From the NCBI GenBank assembly GCA_022823725.1, contig JAJEHL010000049.1, forward strand, positions 248,001 through 312,000: a DNA stretch of 64,000 nucleotides, given 5' to 3'. Below are positions 8,932-16,975 of the stretch, piece by piece (positions within the stretch are counted from its first letter, which is position 1; each line of letters opens with the position of its first letter). The notes under the pieces are model-generated. The model was given only the letters and a program-made list of their open reading frames with translations, made no database searches and was not told the DNA's origin. The DNA is from Candidatus Latescibacterota bacterium. Lineage in GTDB: Bacteria; Latescibacterota; UBA2968. The position numbers were made by a program, and so were the translations under genes.

Positions 8932-9900
8932 GTGAAAGCAGCACACGTTGTCGCTCATCGGCAGATTGAGATGTTTGAGGCCGATGAGCCGAATATTGAG
9001 GATTTTCCAGGGGGATCGATAAAGGTTAAGGCGCATATGACCGCGATTTGTGGGTCGGATTCGCCAAAGTTTGTATTAAAATATCCGGACGCAGTGTATC
9101 CGATGAATATCGGAATTTCTATTCACGAGTGTATTGGAACGGTGGTTGCGTCGTCGTCGGATCGGTTTCAACCGGGGGATTTTGTGCAGGCGCGGCCTAC
9201 GTCTGGTATTGGTGGGTTGGCTGAGTATTATATTTCGAGCGAAAAAGTGGGGGTGCGTCTCGTGGATTATAAACCCCTTGATGAATTGTTGATGTCTCAG
9301 CCTCTGGGGACGGTGATTTGGGCGTGTCGCAAATTGGGTAATATTCTCAATTGGGATGCCGTGGTGGTGGGGCAGGGCCCCATGGGTTTGTTGATGACGC
9401 ACTTGCTGAGCAATTTGGGGGCGAAGACCGTGGTTGCGGTGGATACGGTCGATTTTCGTCTCGAAGCGGCGAAAAAGATGCGGGCAACCCATGTGGTGAA
9501 CCCCGATAGGGAAGATGTGGTGGCTGCTGTGAGACATATTACAGATGGGCGCATGGCCGATCTGACGGTGGAAATTGTGGGGCACAATCAGGATACGGTC
9601 AATTTGTGTCTGAATTTAACCAAACGTCTGGGTACTGTGCTGGCGTTTGGCGTGCCCGATGACGATGTGTACGCGTTTAATTATCGCGCTTTTTTCAGTA
9701 AAAATGTGACGCTGGTCGGCTCTGTGGGGCCAGATTCGCTGAATGATTATCCTCTGGCTATGGATATGATCGCGCAGGGACGCATTGATGTCTCGCCGAT
9801 TATTACACACCATTTGCCGTTTACAGAGGTGCAAAAGGGGTTTGAATTGTTTGTGGATCATCGCGATGAGGCGATTAAGGTTGTGTTGGATTATGAGTAG
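8932..9900 (+). CDS. Zinc-type medium-chain alcohol dehydrogenase/reductase family protein
   Basis: 322 aa. The GTG start at 8932 follows a strong AAAGGAGG. Catalytic-zinc ligands of the MDR family are visible in AICGSDSPKF (Cys) and SIHECIGTV (His-Glu). The Rossmann part has VVGQGPMGLLMTHLL followed by VVAVDTVDFRLEAAKKM. The four-cysteine structural zinc lobe is missing, which explains the short length (usual about 340-380). It probably oxidises or reduces a sugar, polyol or similar alcohol with NAD(P). It sits between the symporter and the PhyH dioxygenase at 9949 and is probably co-transcribed with them. Confidence 0.85.
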   Translation: MKAAHVVAHRQIEMFEADEPNIEDFPGGSIKVKAHMTAICGSDSPKFVLKYPDAVYPMNIGISIHECIGTVVASSSDRFQPGDFVQARPTSGIGGLAEYYISSEKVGVRLVDYKPLDELLMSQPLGTVIWACRKLGNILNWDAVVVGQGPMGLLMTHLLSNLGAKTVVAVDTVDFRLEAAKKMRATHVVNPDREDVVAAVRHITDGRMADLTVEIVGHNQDTVNLCLNLTKRLGTVLAFGVPDDDVYAFNYRAFFSKNVTLVGSVGPDSLNDYPLAMDMIAQGRIDVSPIITHHLPFTEVQKGFELFVDHRDEAIKVVLDYE

Positions 9901-9948
9901 GGGACTGGGGGCTGGGGATTGACGACTGCTAACTGAAAGGAGATTCCC

Positions 9949-10695
9949 ATGCAGATGACCAAAGCTCAAAAGCAGCAGTTTTTCGAAGAAGGATATGTGC
10001 TTGTGCGCGGTGCTGTGCCAAAGTTGATGGCCGATCAGGCGCGCAAGGCTATTAATCGGCATATGCGTTATCGCGTGATGCAACAGGGGCGAAATCCGGG
10101 TTTGAGCAGCGAGCCGGTGATTACGGATTTGTTTAATAAATCGCCGTTATGGGGTCTGTGCGAGTCGGTTGTGGGAGAGGGGAAGTTGATCCCACAGCAA
10201 GGGGGGAACGTGAAGCTCAATTTTCCCGATGCAGAGGAGCGTCCACTGACGCGAGGGCATCTGGATTTGGGTGGGAAGTTGAAGGATGGGTTGCTGAGTC
10301 GTGGTATGACGCTGCTGGTGGTGGTTCTGGTCCACGATGTTCCGCGACCCTATATGGGCAATTTCTGTTTTTGGCCCGGATCGCATCGCGCTTATGAGGC
10401 GGCGTTTCAAAAGGATCCCAATTACGTGGAGACGGCAAAAGCCAATCGCCGGATTCCCAATATCGATTTGCCGCATGGGCCGATTCAGTTTATGGGCGAG
10501 GCTGGCGATGCGGTGATTTGTCATCACCAGATGTATCACAATGGAGGACCAAATCATTCGCCCGATATCCGCTATGCCGTGATTTTCAGACCCCGACACG
10601 TCAATGCCCGAGAAAATAGTACGGATGCTATGGCCGATATCTGGCGCGAGTTTGATGGGTTGACGGATCTGAAGGAAGAGGAGATGGCGGTTTAG
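9949..10695 (+). CDS. Phytanoyl-CoA dioxygenase (PhyH) family Fe(II)/2-oxoglutarate oxygenase
   Basis: 248 aa, cytosolic. The double-stranded beta-helix fold is recognisable by FFEEGYVLVRGAV at the N terminus, the metal pair H104-x-D106 in TRGHLDLGG, FWPGSHRAY, and the distal His with a 2-oxoglutarate-binding Arg in HQMYHNGGPNHSPDIRYAV. All ligands are therefore canonical, unlike the double-domain paralogues at 16976 and 19861. Members hydroxylate diverse small molecules; the substrate is unknown. ATG at 9949 follows AAAGGAGATTCCC. It is the last gene before the terminator at 10721. Confidence 0.88.
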   Translation: MQMTKAQKQQFFEEGYVLVRGAVPKLMADQARKAINRHMRYRVMQQGRNPGLSSEPVITDLFNKSPLWGLCESVVGEGKLIPQQGGNVKLNFPDAEERPLTRGHLDLGGKLKDGLLSRGMTLLVVVLVHDVPRPYMGNFCFWPGSHRAYEAAFQKDPNYVETAKANRRIPNIDLPHGPIQFMGEAGDAVICHHQMYHNGGPNHSPDIRYAVIFRPRHVNARENSTDAMADIWREFDGLTDLKEEEMAV

Positions 10696-10720
10696 AGATT
10701 TGTCCTGCGGTTGATTCCAC

Positions 10721-10756
10721 TCCCCTGTTCTTGCCACACAGAGCAGGGGATTTTTT
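10721..10756 (+). terminator. Rho-independent terminator after the PhyH gene
   Basis: The 10-bp arms 10721-10730 and 10741-10750 (CCCCTG core, one G-U pair), a 10-nt loop, and six T at 10751-10756. It separates the 7136-10695 genes from the run starting at 10819. Confidence 0.85.
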
Positions 10757-10818
10757 CGCATTGACACGCGGGGTTCTGTCGTCTATTATGCGAGGGACTT
10801 TTGAATGAGGAGATCGCG

Positions 10819-11787
10819 ATGCAAAGTAAGATATTGGGCAGAACGGGGTTGGAGGTTCCAATCGTAAGTTTTGGCACGGCATTTCTCGCGCGTGTGATGG
10901 GGGTAGATGGTCATTTTTTGCCGGGCGTCGATGAAGATGTGGGTGTAGAGAATGTGGTGGCTGCTATTGAGGCTGGGTGTACGCTGGTCGATACAGCGCC
11001 GCTTTACGGGAATACTGCGAGCGAGAAAATTATTGGTCGCGCGTTGCGCGAACGCCCCGATCTGGCTGAAAAGTGTACGGTGACGACAAAAGTGGGAAGA
11101 TCTGGAAGTGAATACGATTATTCTTTCGATGGGGTGATGCAGCAGGTGGAAGACAGTCAGGAGCGGTTGGGGCTGGATGCATTTGACGTGTTGTACATTC
11201 ACGATCCGATGGATTTTCCCATGCAGCAGGTGATGGCAAAAGATGGCGCGCTTGGGGCATTGCGAAAATTGCAGGATGAGGGTGTGGTGCGGTTTGTCGG
11301 TATTGCGGCCAATGATCCCGATTCAAATGGCCCGTACATTGATACGGGTGAGTTTGATGCCTCTGTGGTTCCCGATGCGTGGAGTTTGTTGAATCGGGCG
11401 GCGGATACGTTCATTTTTCCCGGGGCTGAAAAACACAATGTGGGTATTGCGCTTGCTACGCCTCTGGAACGCGGTTTATTGGCGACGGGACCCTTGCCCG
11501 GGCATTCTTATGTGAATCGCAATTTTAGTCAGGCGGTTTTGGATCGCGTTGGGAGGATAAAAACGCTTTGCGACGATTATGGCATTCCGCTGGTGGCTGC
11601 ATCGCTGCAGTGGTGTACAAGGCATCCGTTAATTGCAACGGCGATTTGCGGAGGGCGAAATAAAGTGGAGACCATTCAAAATGCCGAGGCTGGTCGTATT
11701 GAAATCCCCGAAGCATTTTGGGATGATCTGGAGCCGTTGATCCAGGATTGGGATCAGGGACATGTGGTGAAGGTGGGGAAGACGTGA
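10819..11787 (+). CDS. Aldo/keto reductase family oxidoreductase
   Basis: 322 aa from the ATG at 10819, which has GGAG 7 nt upstream; a TTG 18 nt earlier is less likely. Family features are the N-terminal MQSKILGRTGLEVPIVSFGT, a TLVDTAPLYGNTASEKIIGR block containing the catalytic Asp and Tyr, the KVGRSGSEYDYS strand with the active-site Lys, YIHDPMDF with the His, and the C-terminal GGRNKVETIQNAEAG NADP-site block. It is expected to reduce or oxidise a sugar-like carbonyl with NADP(H), in the L-fucose/D-threo-aldose dehydrogenase-like branch. It heads the 10819-16814 run. Confidence 0.88.
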   Translation: MQSKILGRTGLEVPIVSFGTAFLARVMGVDGHFLPGVDEDVGVENVVAAIEAGCTLVDTAPLYGNTASEKIIGRALRERPDLAEKCTVTTKVGRSGSEYDYSFDGVMQQVEDSQERLGLDAFDVLYIHDPMDFPMQQVMAKDGALGALRKLQDEGVVRFVGIAANDPDSNGPYIDTGEFDASVVPDAWSLLNRAADTFIFPGAEKHNVGIALATPLERGLLATGPLPGHSYVNRNFSQAVLDRVGRIKTLCDDYGIPLVAASLQWCTRHPLIATAICGGRNKVETIQNAEAGRIEIPEAFWDDLEPLIQDWDQGHVVKVGKT

Positions 11788-11821
11788 AAAGTGATCTGGA
11801 TTGCGGCTAAAGACATGCCGC

Positions 11822-11862
11822 GATGACAATCGTCACTCCTGCGCAGGCAGGAGTCCAGAAGG
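11822..11862. repeat. Degenerate dispersed REP-like repeat
   Basis: Contains the imperfect palindrome CTCCTGCGCAGGCAGGAG preceded by ATCGTCA and followed by TCCAGAAGGATCC. It is similar in motif to 7040-7118 and lies in the gap between the aldo/keto reductase and RraA-like genes. Confidence 0.5.
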
Positions 11863-11912
11863 ATCCGGGGTTGAGGGGCTGATTGCTGATATCTTTTTTA
11901 CAGGAGATTACC

Positions 11913-12638
11913 ATGACAGAGCAGGAGATTTTGAAGGAGTTGGAGAATTTCGATACGCCGTCTATTACAAATGTGGTGGCGACTTATCCGAATAATCCGT
12001 TGTGTTTGGGGCTTTACAATCCGTGGGTTGAGAACTGGTACACGGATCAGACGATTAAGTGTATGTATCCAGAACTCGGCGCGCGGTGCGGGTATGCTGT
12101 GACGTGTACTTTTGGGTTGCCGGATGCGGGGTTTAGCCGGTTGTCGTTTATGGATGTGTCCGAGGCGCTGGATGCGTCGCCAAAGCCGACGATACTGGCG
12201 CTGGAGCAGAAGTTTCCGCCGGAGATTGCGGGTAAGGTGGGGCTTGCGGGCGGCAATATGACGACAACGATGAAAGCACTCGGGTGCGTGGGATGCGTGT
12301 CAAATGGGCCGTCGAGAGATATCGATGAGATCCGTCCGATGGAATTTCAGTATTTGTTGACGGGTATATCGCCGGGCCACGGCGATCAGGCTGTGCAGGC
12401 GGTGAATGTGCCGGTGTCGATTTGCGGCATGGATGTTGCGCCTGGCGAGATTATTCACATGGATGAAAATGGTGCGGTTAAGTTTCCCGCAGATCGGATG
12501 GCAGAAGTGCTGGCGAATGTGAAAGAACTGATCGCTGGGGAAGAGGCACTTCAAGAGCGTGTTAAGAAAGCGACCAATATCGCGGAGTTGCGCGCGGCTT
12601 ATCGCGGTGAAGAATACGGAGATGATGAGGAAAAATAA
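11913..12638 (+). CDS. RraA / HMG-aldolase-like family protein
   Basis: 241 aa from the ATG at 11913 (CAGGAG upstream); an in-frame ATG 30 nt earlier lacks a site. The sequence runs through FDTPSITNVVATY, then KVGLAGGNMTTTMKALG and CVSNGPSRDIDEI, which match the glycine-rich anion site and the Arg-Asp pair of the RraA / 4-hydroxy-4-methyl-2-oxoglutarate aldolase fold. PVSICGMDVAPGEIIHMDENG matches the family's C-terminal block. Family members are class II pyruvate aldolases or oxaloacetate decarboxylases; in this catabolic setting an aldolase or decarboxylase is more likely than the RNase E regulator role. Its TAA directly abuts the next ATG. Confidence 0.82.
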   Translation: MTEQEILKELENFDTPSITNVVATYPNNPLCLGLYNPWVENWYTDQTIKCMYPELGARCGYAVTCTFGLPDAGFSRLSFMDVSEALDASPKPTILALEQKFPPEIAGKVGLAGGNMTTTMKALGCVGCVSNGPSRDIDEIRPMEFQYLLTGISPGHGDQAVQAVNVPVSICGMDVAPGEIIHMDENGAVKFPADRMAEVLANVKELIAGEEALQERVKKATNIAELRAAYRGEEYGDDEEK

Positions 12639-13631
12639 ATGGAAAAGATCAAGGCGGGTATTATTGGGTTTGGGCGGGTGGCTGGCGGTCATCTGAGAAC
12701 GATGCGCGAGACGGGATTGTACGATGTGGTGGGGGTGTGCGATATTACGGAATCCAGGCGGGAAGAGGCAGTTGCCGAGGGCCTGCGTGCGACCGATAAT
12801 CTCGATGAATTTCTCGGTTGGGATATCGAACTGGTTTTGATTGCGACGCATTCGGCAGCGCATTATGCGGACGCGCTCAAGGTGGCGGCGGCGAAGAAGC
12901 ACATGCTGATTGAAAAGCCGATGTCACTGACCGGGCCAGAGGCCGAGGAAATGGTGCAGGCTGCCAGAGAGAATGGCGTGGTGTTGACGATGCACCACAA
13001 TCGGCATTACGATCGCGATTATTGTCTGGTGAAGCACGCGGTTTTAGATGGCGCCGTCGGCGAGATTGTTTCGCTTGAGAATCGCACGATGGGGGCGCGT
13101 CCCGCAGTGGGTTTTGGCGTGCCCGATTACAATCAGCAATGGCGCGTGACAGCCGCGGCGGGTGGGGGAACCTTGCTGGATTTTGGTCCGCACTGGGTCG
13201 AGCAGGTTATCGATTTGATGTCGGGTCACAAGGTGGTATCGGTATTTGCGGATGTGCGACATACGAAGTGGGGCGATTCAGACGATTTGTTCGATATTGT
13301 GATGGTGTTTGACAATGGGGTGCGCGCGCGTGCTGCCAAGGCGGATATTTCTTTTTATTCCCTGCCGTATAAGTGGATCGTTTTGGGCACGGAAGCTACG
13401 CTTGTGTGCGAACGTGGGGGAGGTAATGAAGTTACGGTCTATGGTGAAGATTCTGAGGAAGTGCGTACGGATGCGGTGCCACGCGAAAATCTGCACGCGA
13501 ATATCGCGCGGCATTTGCGCGAGGGCGAGGACCTGATTATTACTGCGGAACACGGTTTGCGGGTGATGCAGGTGTTGCACGCTGCACGCGAGTCGGGAGC
13601 TTCTGGCAAGAGTGTGGATGTGGAGATATAA
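12639..13631 (+). CDS. Gfo/Idh/MocA family oxidoreductase
   Basis: 330 aa. The N-terminal Rossmann fold begins AGIIGFGRVAGGHLRTM; the EKP motif (MLIEKPMSL) with the catalytic-site Lys lies near residue 90, and the C-terminal alpha/beta domain carries GGTLLDFGPHWVEQVIDL, typical of the family. It probably uses NAD(P) on a sugar or inositol-type substrate. The ATG follows the preceding stop directly and its ribosome site (GAGGA) lies inside the RraA-like gene, so the two are translated together. Confidence 0.88.
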   Translation: MEKIKAGIIGFGRVAGGHLRTMRETGLYDVVGVCDITESRREEAVAEGLRATDNLDEFLGWDIELVLIATHSAAHYADALKVAAAKKHMLIEKPMSLTGPEAEEMVQAARENGVVLTMHHNRHYDRDYCLVKHAVLDGAVGEIVSLENRTMGARPAVGFGVPDYNQQWRVTAAAGGGTLLDFGPHWVEQVIDLMSGHKVVSVFADVRHTKWGDSDDLFDIVMVFDNGVRARAAKADISFYSLPYKWIVLGTEATLVCERGGGNEVTVYGEDSEEVRTDAVPRENLHANIARHLREGEDLIITAEHGLRVMQVLHAARESGASGKSVDVEI

Positions 13632-13636
13632 TAGAA

Positions 13637-15079
13637 ATGGGCAAACCAAATATTATTTTTATTTTGCTGGACGATTACGGATGGGCAGATTCGACGTGTT
13701 ACGGAAGTGAATTTTACGAGACGCCCAATTTGGATCGGTTGTGTGCCGAGGGGATGAAGTTTACGGATGCGTACGCGTCGTGTCCGGTGTGTTCGCCAAC
13801 GCGCGCGAGTGTGATGAGTGGCAAATATCCCGCGCGGGTTGGGGTGACGAATTTTATCGATTGGAGCGGAAGAAACCATCCCAATCGCGGCAAATTGATC
13901 GATGTGCCCTATTTCAGGTATTTGCCCCATGAAGAGCGCACGATTGCACAGGCGATGAAGGATGGGGGATATGCGACCTGGCATGTTGGCAAATGGCATT
14001 TGGGGGGACCTGGATTTTATCCCGATGAACACGGGTTTGAAGTGAATGTGGGCGGATGCGAACACGGTTCTCCAGGGCGTGGGGGTTATTTTAGTCCGTG
14101 GACGATTCCGGTGCTGGACGATGTGGATGTGCCGGATGATACGTATTTGACGGATTATTTGACGGATCGCGTCGTAGATTTGATCGAGAACCGCGACGAC
14201 CGACCATTCTTCCTGAATTTGTGGTATTATACGGTGCATACGCCCATTCAGGCGAAGCGAGAAAAGATCGAGAAGTACGAAGAGAAAGTGAAGAAGATGG
14301 GGCTGGATAAAATTGAACCGTTTGAAGAAGGCGATTTTTTCCCGGGGGCACACAAGAAGGATAGGCGCATTACGCGGCGGACGGTGCAGTCCGACCCGGT
14401 GTACGCTGCGATGATCGAGAGCATGGATGAGAGCGTGGGGCGCATTATGGATGCGCTGGAAGCAGCGGGTGTTGCCGATAATACCGCGATTATGTTTACC
14501 TCAGATAATGGTGGGTTGGCGACGAGTGAAGGCTCGCCAACGTGCAATGCGCCGCTTGCCGAGGGTAAGGGCTGGATGTATGAGGGCGGAACGCGGGAGC
14601 CGCTGATTGTCAAATGGCCCGGCGTGACACAGGCGGGGTCTGTTTGTGATGTTCCGGTGACGAGTACGGATTATTATCCTACGATACTGGAAATGGCAGG
14701 TCTGGATTTGATTCCGGAGCAGCATTGCGATGGGGTGAGTATTGTGCCTTTGTTAAAGGGAGACGATCTGGTACGCGATGCGATTTTCTGGCATTTTCCG
14801 CATTATGGCAATCAGGGAGGGACACCTGGATCTTCTGTTCGAGCGGGGGATTATAAGCTGATCGAGTTTTTTGAATCCGGGCATGTCGAGTTGTACAATT
14901 TGCGAAAGGATATTGGTGAGGCGCATGACCTTTCCGATGAATTGCCCGATGTACGAGATCGATTGCACGGACTTTTGAAGGGATGGCAGGGGGAGATCGA
15001 AGCCAAAATCCCCGAGGAGAATCCAGATTTTGAGCCGTGGCAGGAAAGGCCGGTTTGGGAGACAAATCGAGGGCGGTAG
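13637..15079 (+). CDS. Sulfatase (formylglycine-dependent family)
   Basis: 480 aa. It opens with IIFILLDDYGWAD, whose Asp12-Asp13 ligate calcium, and carries the canonical C-x-P-x-R sulfatase signature at residues 52-56 (CSPTR), where the Cys becomes formylglycine. Further family blocks are YATWHVGKWHLGG and MFTSDNGG (Asp-Asn metal ligands). No signal peptide is visible, so it appears cytosolic. It would hydrolyse a sulfate ester, perhaps on a sugar delivered by the local transporters. No maturation enzyme is near: the SUMF1-like protein at 37225 lacks the catalytic cysteines. Confidence 0.9.
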   Translation: MGKPNIIFILLDDYGWADSTCYGSEFYETPNLDRLCAEGMKFTDAYASCPVCSPTRASVMSGKYPARVGVTNFIDWSGRNHPNRGKLIDVPYFRYLPHEERTIAQAMKDGGYATWHVGKWHLGGPGFYPDEHGFEVNVGGCEHGSPGRGGYFSPWTIPVLDDVDVPDDTYLTDYLTDRVVDLIENRDDRPFFLNLWYYTVHTPIQAKREKIEKYEEKVKKMGLDKIEPFEEGDFFPGAHKKDRRITRRTVQSDPVYAAMIESMDESVGRIMDALEAAGVADNTAIMFTSDNGGLATSEGSPTCNAPLAEGKGWMYEGGTREPLIVKWPGVTQAGSVCDVPVTSTDYYPTILEMAGLDLIPEQHCDGVSIVPLLKGDDLVRDAIFWHFPHYGNQGGTPGSSVRAGDYKLIEFFESGHVELYNLRKDIGEAHDLSDELPDVRDRLHGLLKGWQGEIEAKIPEENPDFEPWQERPVWETNRGR

Positions 15080-15104
15080 GTTATATTTTCAGGGAGGTAC
15101 ATTT

Positions 15105-15764
15105 ATGGACGATTCTATTAAAGTTGCGGTGGTAACCGGCGGTCACCGTTTTGATGTGCCGAATTTTCACGGTTTGTTTCGCAATCTTGAAGGCGTGGAT
15201 GCCTATATTCAGTCTCTGGAGGATTTTGCCTCGCCACGAGCAGAGGAGCGCGATTTTTACGATGCGGTTGTGTTTTACAATATGCACAAGGAAGGTCCGA
15301 CAGATGAGAACCGTCCCGGGTGGATGGGGCGACCGCTAAGCGCGCTGGAGTCCTGGCTGGCAACGGGCAAGGGGATTGTGTTGTTGCACCACGCGATTCT
15401 GGCATTTCCCGATTGGGACCCCTGGGTACAGATGGCCGGTGTTGTCGCGAGATCGTTTGAGTCGTTTAGTCACGATGAGGTGATGAGAATTGCGGTAGAG
15501 GATGGGGATCATCCGATTACGCGGGGGATATCCGATTGGGAGATGATCGATGAGACTTATGTGATGGGCGAGCCGGATACGGATAGCCATTTGCTGTTGA
15601 CGACAGATCACCCGGCGTGTATGAAGTCGATTGGCTGGACGCGACAATACAATGATACGCAGGTGTTTTGCCTTCAGAGTGGGCACGACAATCAGACGTG
15701 GAAGGATGAAAATTTTCAGTCGGTGTTAATGCGGGGTATTCAGTGGGTCAGCGGGCGGATTTAG
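15105..15764 (+). CDS. ThuA-like (trehalose-utilisation / glutamine-amidotransferase-fold) protein
   Basis: 219 aa from the ATG at 15105 with AGGGAGG upstream; the frame is open further up but overlaps the sulfatase. Visible blocks are KVAVVTGGHRFDVPNFHGLF, VVFYNMHKEGPTD, GKGIVLLHHAILAFPDW and HPITRGISDWEMIDETYVM, all matching the ThuA family, which is often found beside Gfo/Idh/MocA dehydrogenases and sugar-catabolism genes as here. The biochemical role in the family is not well settled. Confidence 0.85.
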   Translation: MDDSIKVAVVTGGHRFDVPNFHGLFRNLEGVDAYIQSLEDFASPRAEERDFYDAVVFYNMHKEGPTDENRPGWMGRPLSALESWLATGKGIVLLHHAILAFPDWDPWVQMAGVVARSFESFSHDEVMRIAVEDGDHPITRGISDWEMIDETYVMGEPDTDSHLLLTTDHPACMKSIGWTRQYNDTQVFCLQSGHDNQTWKDENFQSVLMRGIQWVSGRI

Positions 15765-15797
15765 TGCTCAGTCTCAACTATTCGAGGAGCGTGTACA

Positions 15798-16814
15798 ATG
15801 GCTGATACCAGAGTGGAAAACGAAGTTGTAGATGGCGTTGCTCGGGATGAAAATGGCGAGTGGCAACCCGCAAAACGCCCGGAGCCTGCGCCGATTTTTG
15901 CATGGCCCCCGCGTCCTGTTGAGGCACTGAAGTGGATGTTTGGCTTTCCGGGCTATTTGTGGCCCTGGAACGCGATTTATATGCTTGTTGCCATTGGCAC
16001 CTGGCTTTATTTGCAACCCGCGCTCGAGCGCTGTGTGGAATTCCGCGTGGATTGGATTGCCGAGATGTTCGTGCGCAATATTGCGATGCTCATCGTCATC
16101 GCGGGCGCGTGGCATGTGTATTTCTACAGGTTCAAGGCGCAGGGTACGCGGTATAAATACACGTCAAAATGGCTCGCCACGTCAAACCGCAAGTTTTTGT
16201 GGGGCAATCAACTGCGCGATAATATTTTTTGGAGTTGTGTGAGTGGAGGGACGATCTGGACGGCTTATGAAGTGGTTTCTATGTGGGCATTTGCCAATGA
16301 GATCATTCCCTATGTCGATTGGCGCACAGAACCGGTTTATTTTGTGGCGTTGCTGTGTGGTATTCAGTTCTGGCGGCTTTTCCATTTTTATTGGGTTCAC
16401 CGCCTGACCCATTGGAAACCCCTGTACAAATCCGCGCACTATTTGCATCACAAGAATATCAATATTGGGCCGTGGTCTGGGCTGGCTATGCATCCGATTG
16501 AGCATTTGTTGTATTTTAGCTGTATTTTGATTCACTGGGTGGTGCCGTCCCATCCGATTCACATGTTGATGAATGCACAACATGCGGCGTTTACACCGGC
16601 GCAGGGGCATGTGGGGTTTGATAAAATTGAGGTGGGAAGCAGTGATAGAATGCCCGCGGCGTCGTTTTTTCACCAGTTGCATCACCGCTATTTTGAGTGC
16701 AATTACGGCGAGAATGATTTTCCGTTCGATTACTGGTTCGGGACGTTTCACGATGGGTCGCCAGAATCACACGCCACGATGCGCTCGAAGCGCAAGGCGG
16801 TGCATCAGATTTAA
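15798..16814 (+). CDS. Fatty-acid hydroxylase / sterol-desaturase superfamily membrane protein
   Basis: 338 aa with several hydrophobic segments. The di-iron histidine boxes are intact: HRLTH at residues 201-205, HYLHH at 214-218 and HQLHH at 292-296, with an extra MHPIEH at about 228. Members insert oxygen or a double bond into lipids or carotenoids at the cytosolic face of the membrane. ATG at 15798 with GAGGAG upstream. It is the last gene of the 10819-16814 run, followed by a terminator. The lipid substrate is unknown; the co-occurrence with PhyH genes hints at lipid or sterol-like chemistry, but this is inference. Confidence 0.88.
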   Translation: MADTRVENEVVDGVARDENGEWQPAKRPEPAPIFAWPPRPVEALKWMFGFPGYLWPWNAIYMLVAIGTWLYLQPALERCVEFRVDWIAEMFVRNIAMLIVIAGAWHVYFYRFKAQGTRYKYTSKWLATSNRKFLWGNQLRDNIFWSCVSGGTIWTAYEVVSMWAFANEIIPYVDWRTEPVYFVALLCGIQFWRLFHFYWVHRLTHWKPLYKSAHYLHHKNINIGPWSGLAMHPIEHLLYFSCILIHWVVPSHPIHMLMNAQHAAFTPAQGHVGFDKIEVGSSDRMPAASFFHQLHHRYFECNYGENDFPFDYWFGTFHDGSPESHATMRSKRKAVHQI

Positions 16815-16839
16815 TATTCGGGGAAAATACAAGGTGTTT

Positions 16840-16881
16840 AAACCGGGGCTTGGGGCGGTGCTGCAGGTCCCGGTTTTGCGT
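16840..16881 (+). terminator. Probable terminator after the fatty-acid hydroxylase gene
   Basis: Arms AACCGGG (16841-16847) and CCCGGTT (16869-16875) are followed by TTGCGTTTTT. The same AACCGGGGCTT arm is reused at 18767, after the next gene. Confidence 0.6.
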
Positions 16882-16905
16882 TTTTGGAGCTTTAAAAATT
16901 TTTGA

Positions 16906-16934
16906 TTGAATTGAGCAAAGAGTTGGCGTACTAT
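16906..16934 (+). promoter_or_regulatory. Promoter of the double-domain PhyH gene A
   Basis: TTGAAT (16906-16911), a 17-nt spacer and TACTAT (16929-16934). The same elements at the same spacing recur upstream of paralogue B (19785-19813). Both leaders also share AAACCCCAATCTT (16946-16958; 19831-19843) and GGAGGTCA before the ATG, so promoter and leader were duplicated with the gene. Confidence 0.6.
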
Positions 16935-16975
16935 AATACAAAGACAAACCCCAATCTTCCAAAAGGAGGTCAGAG

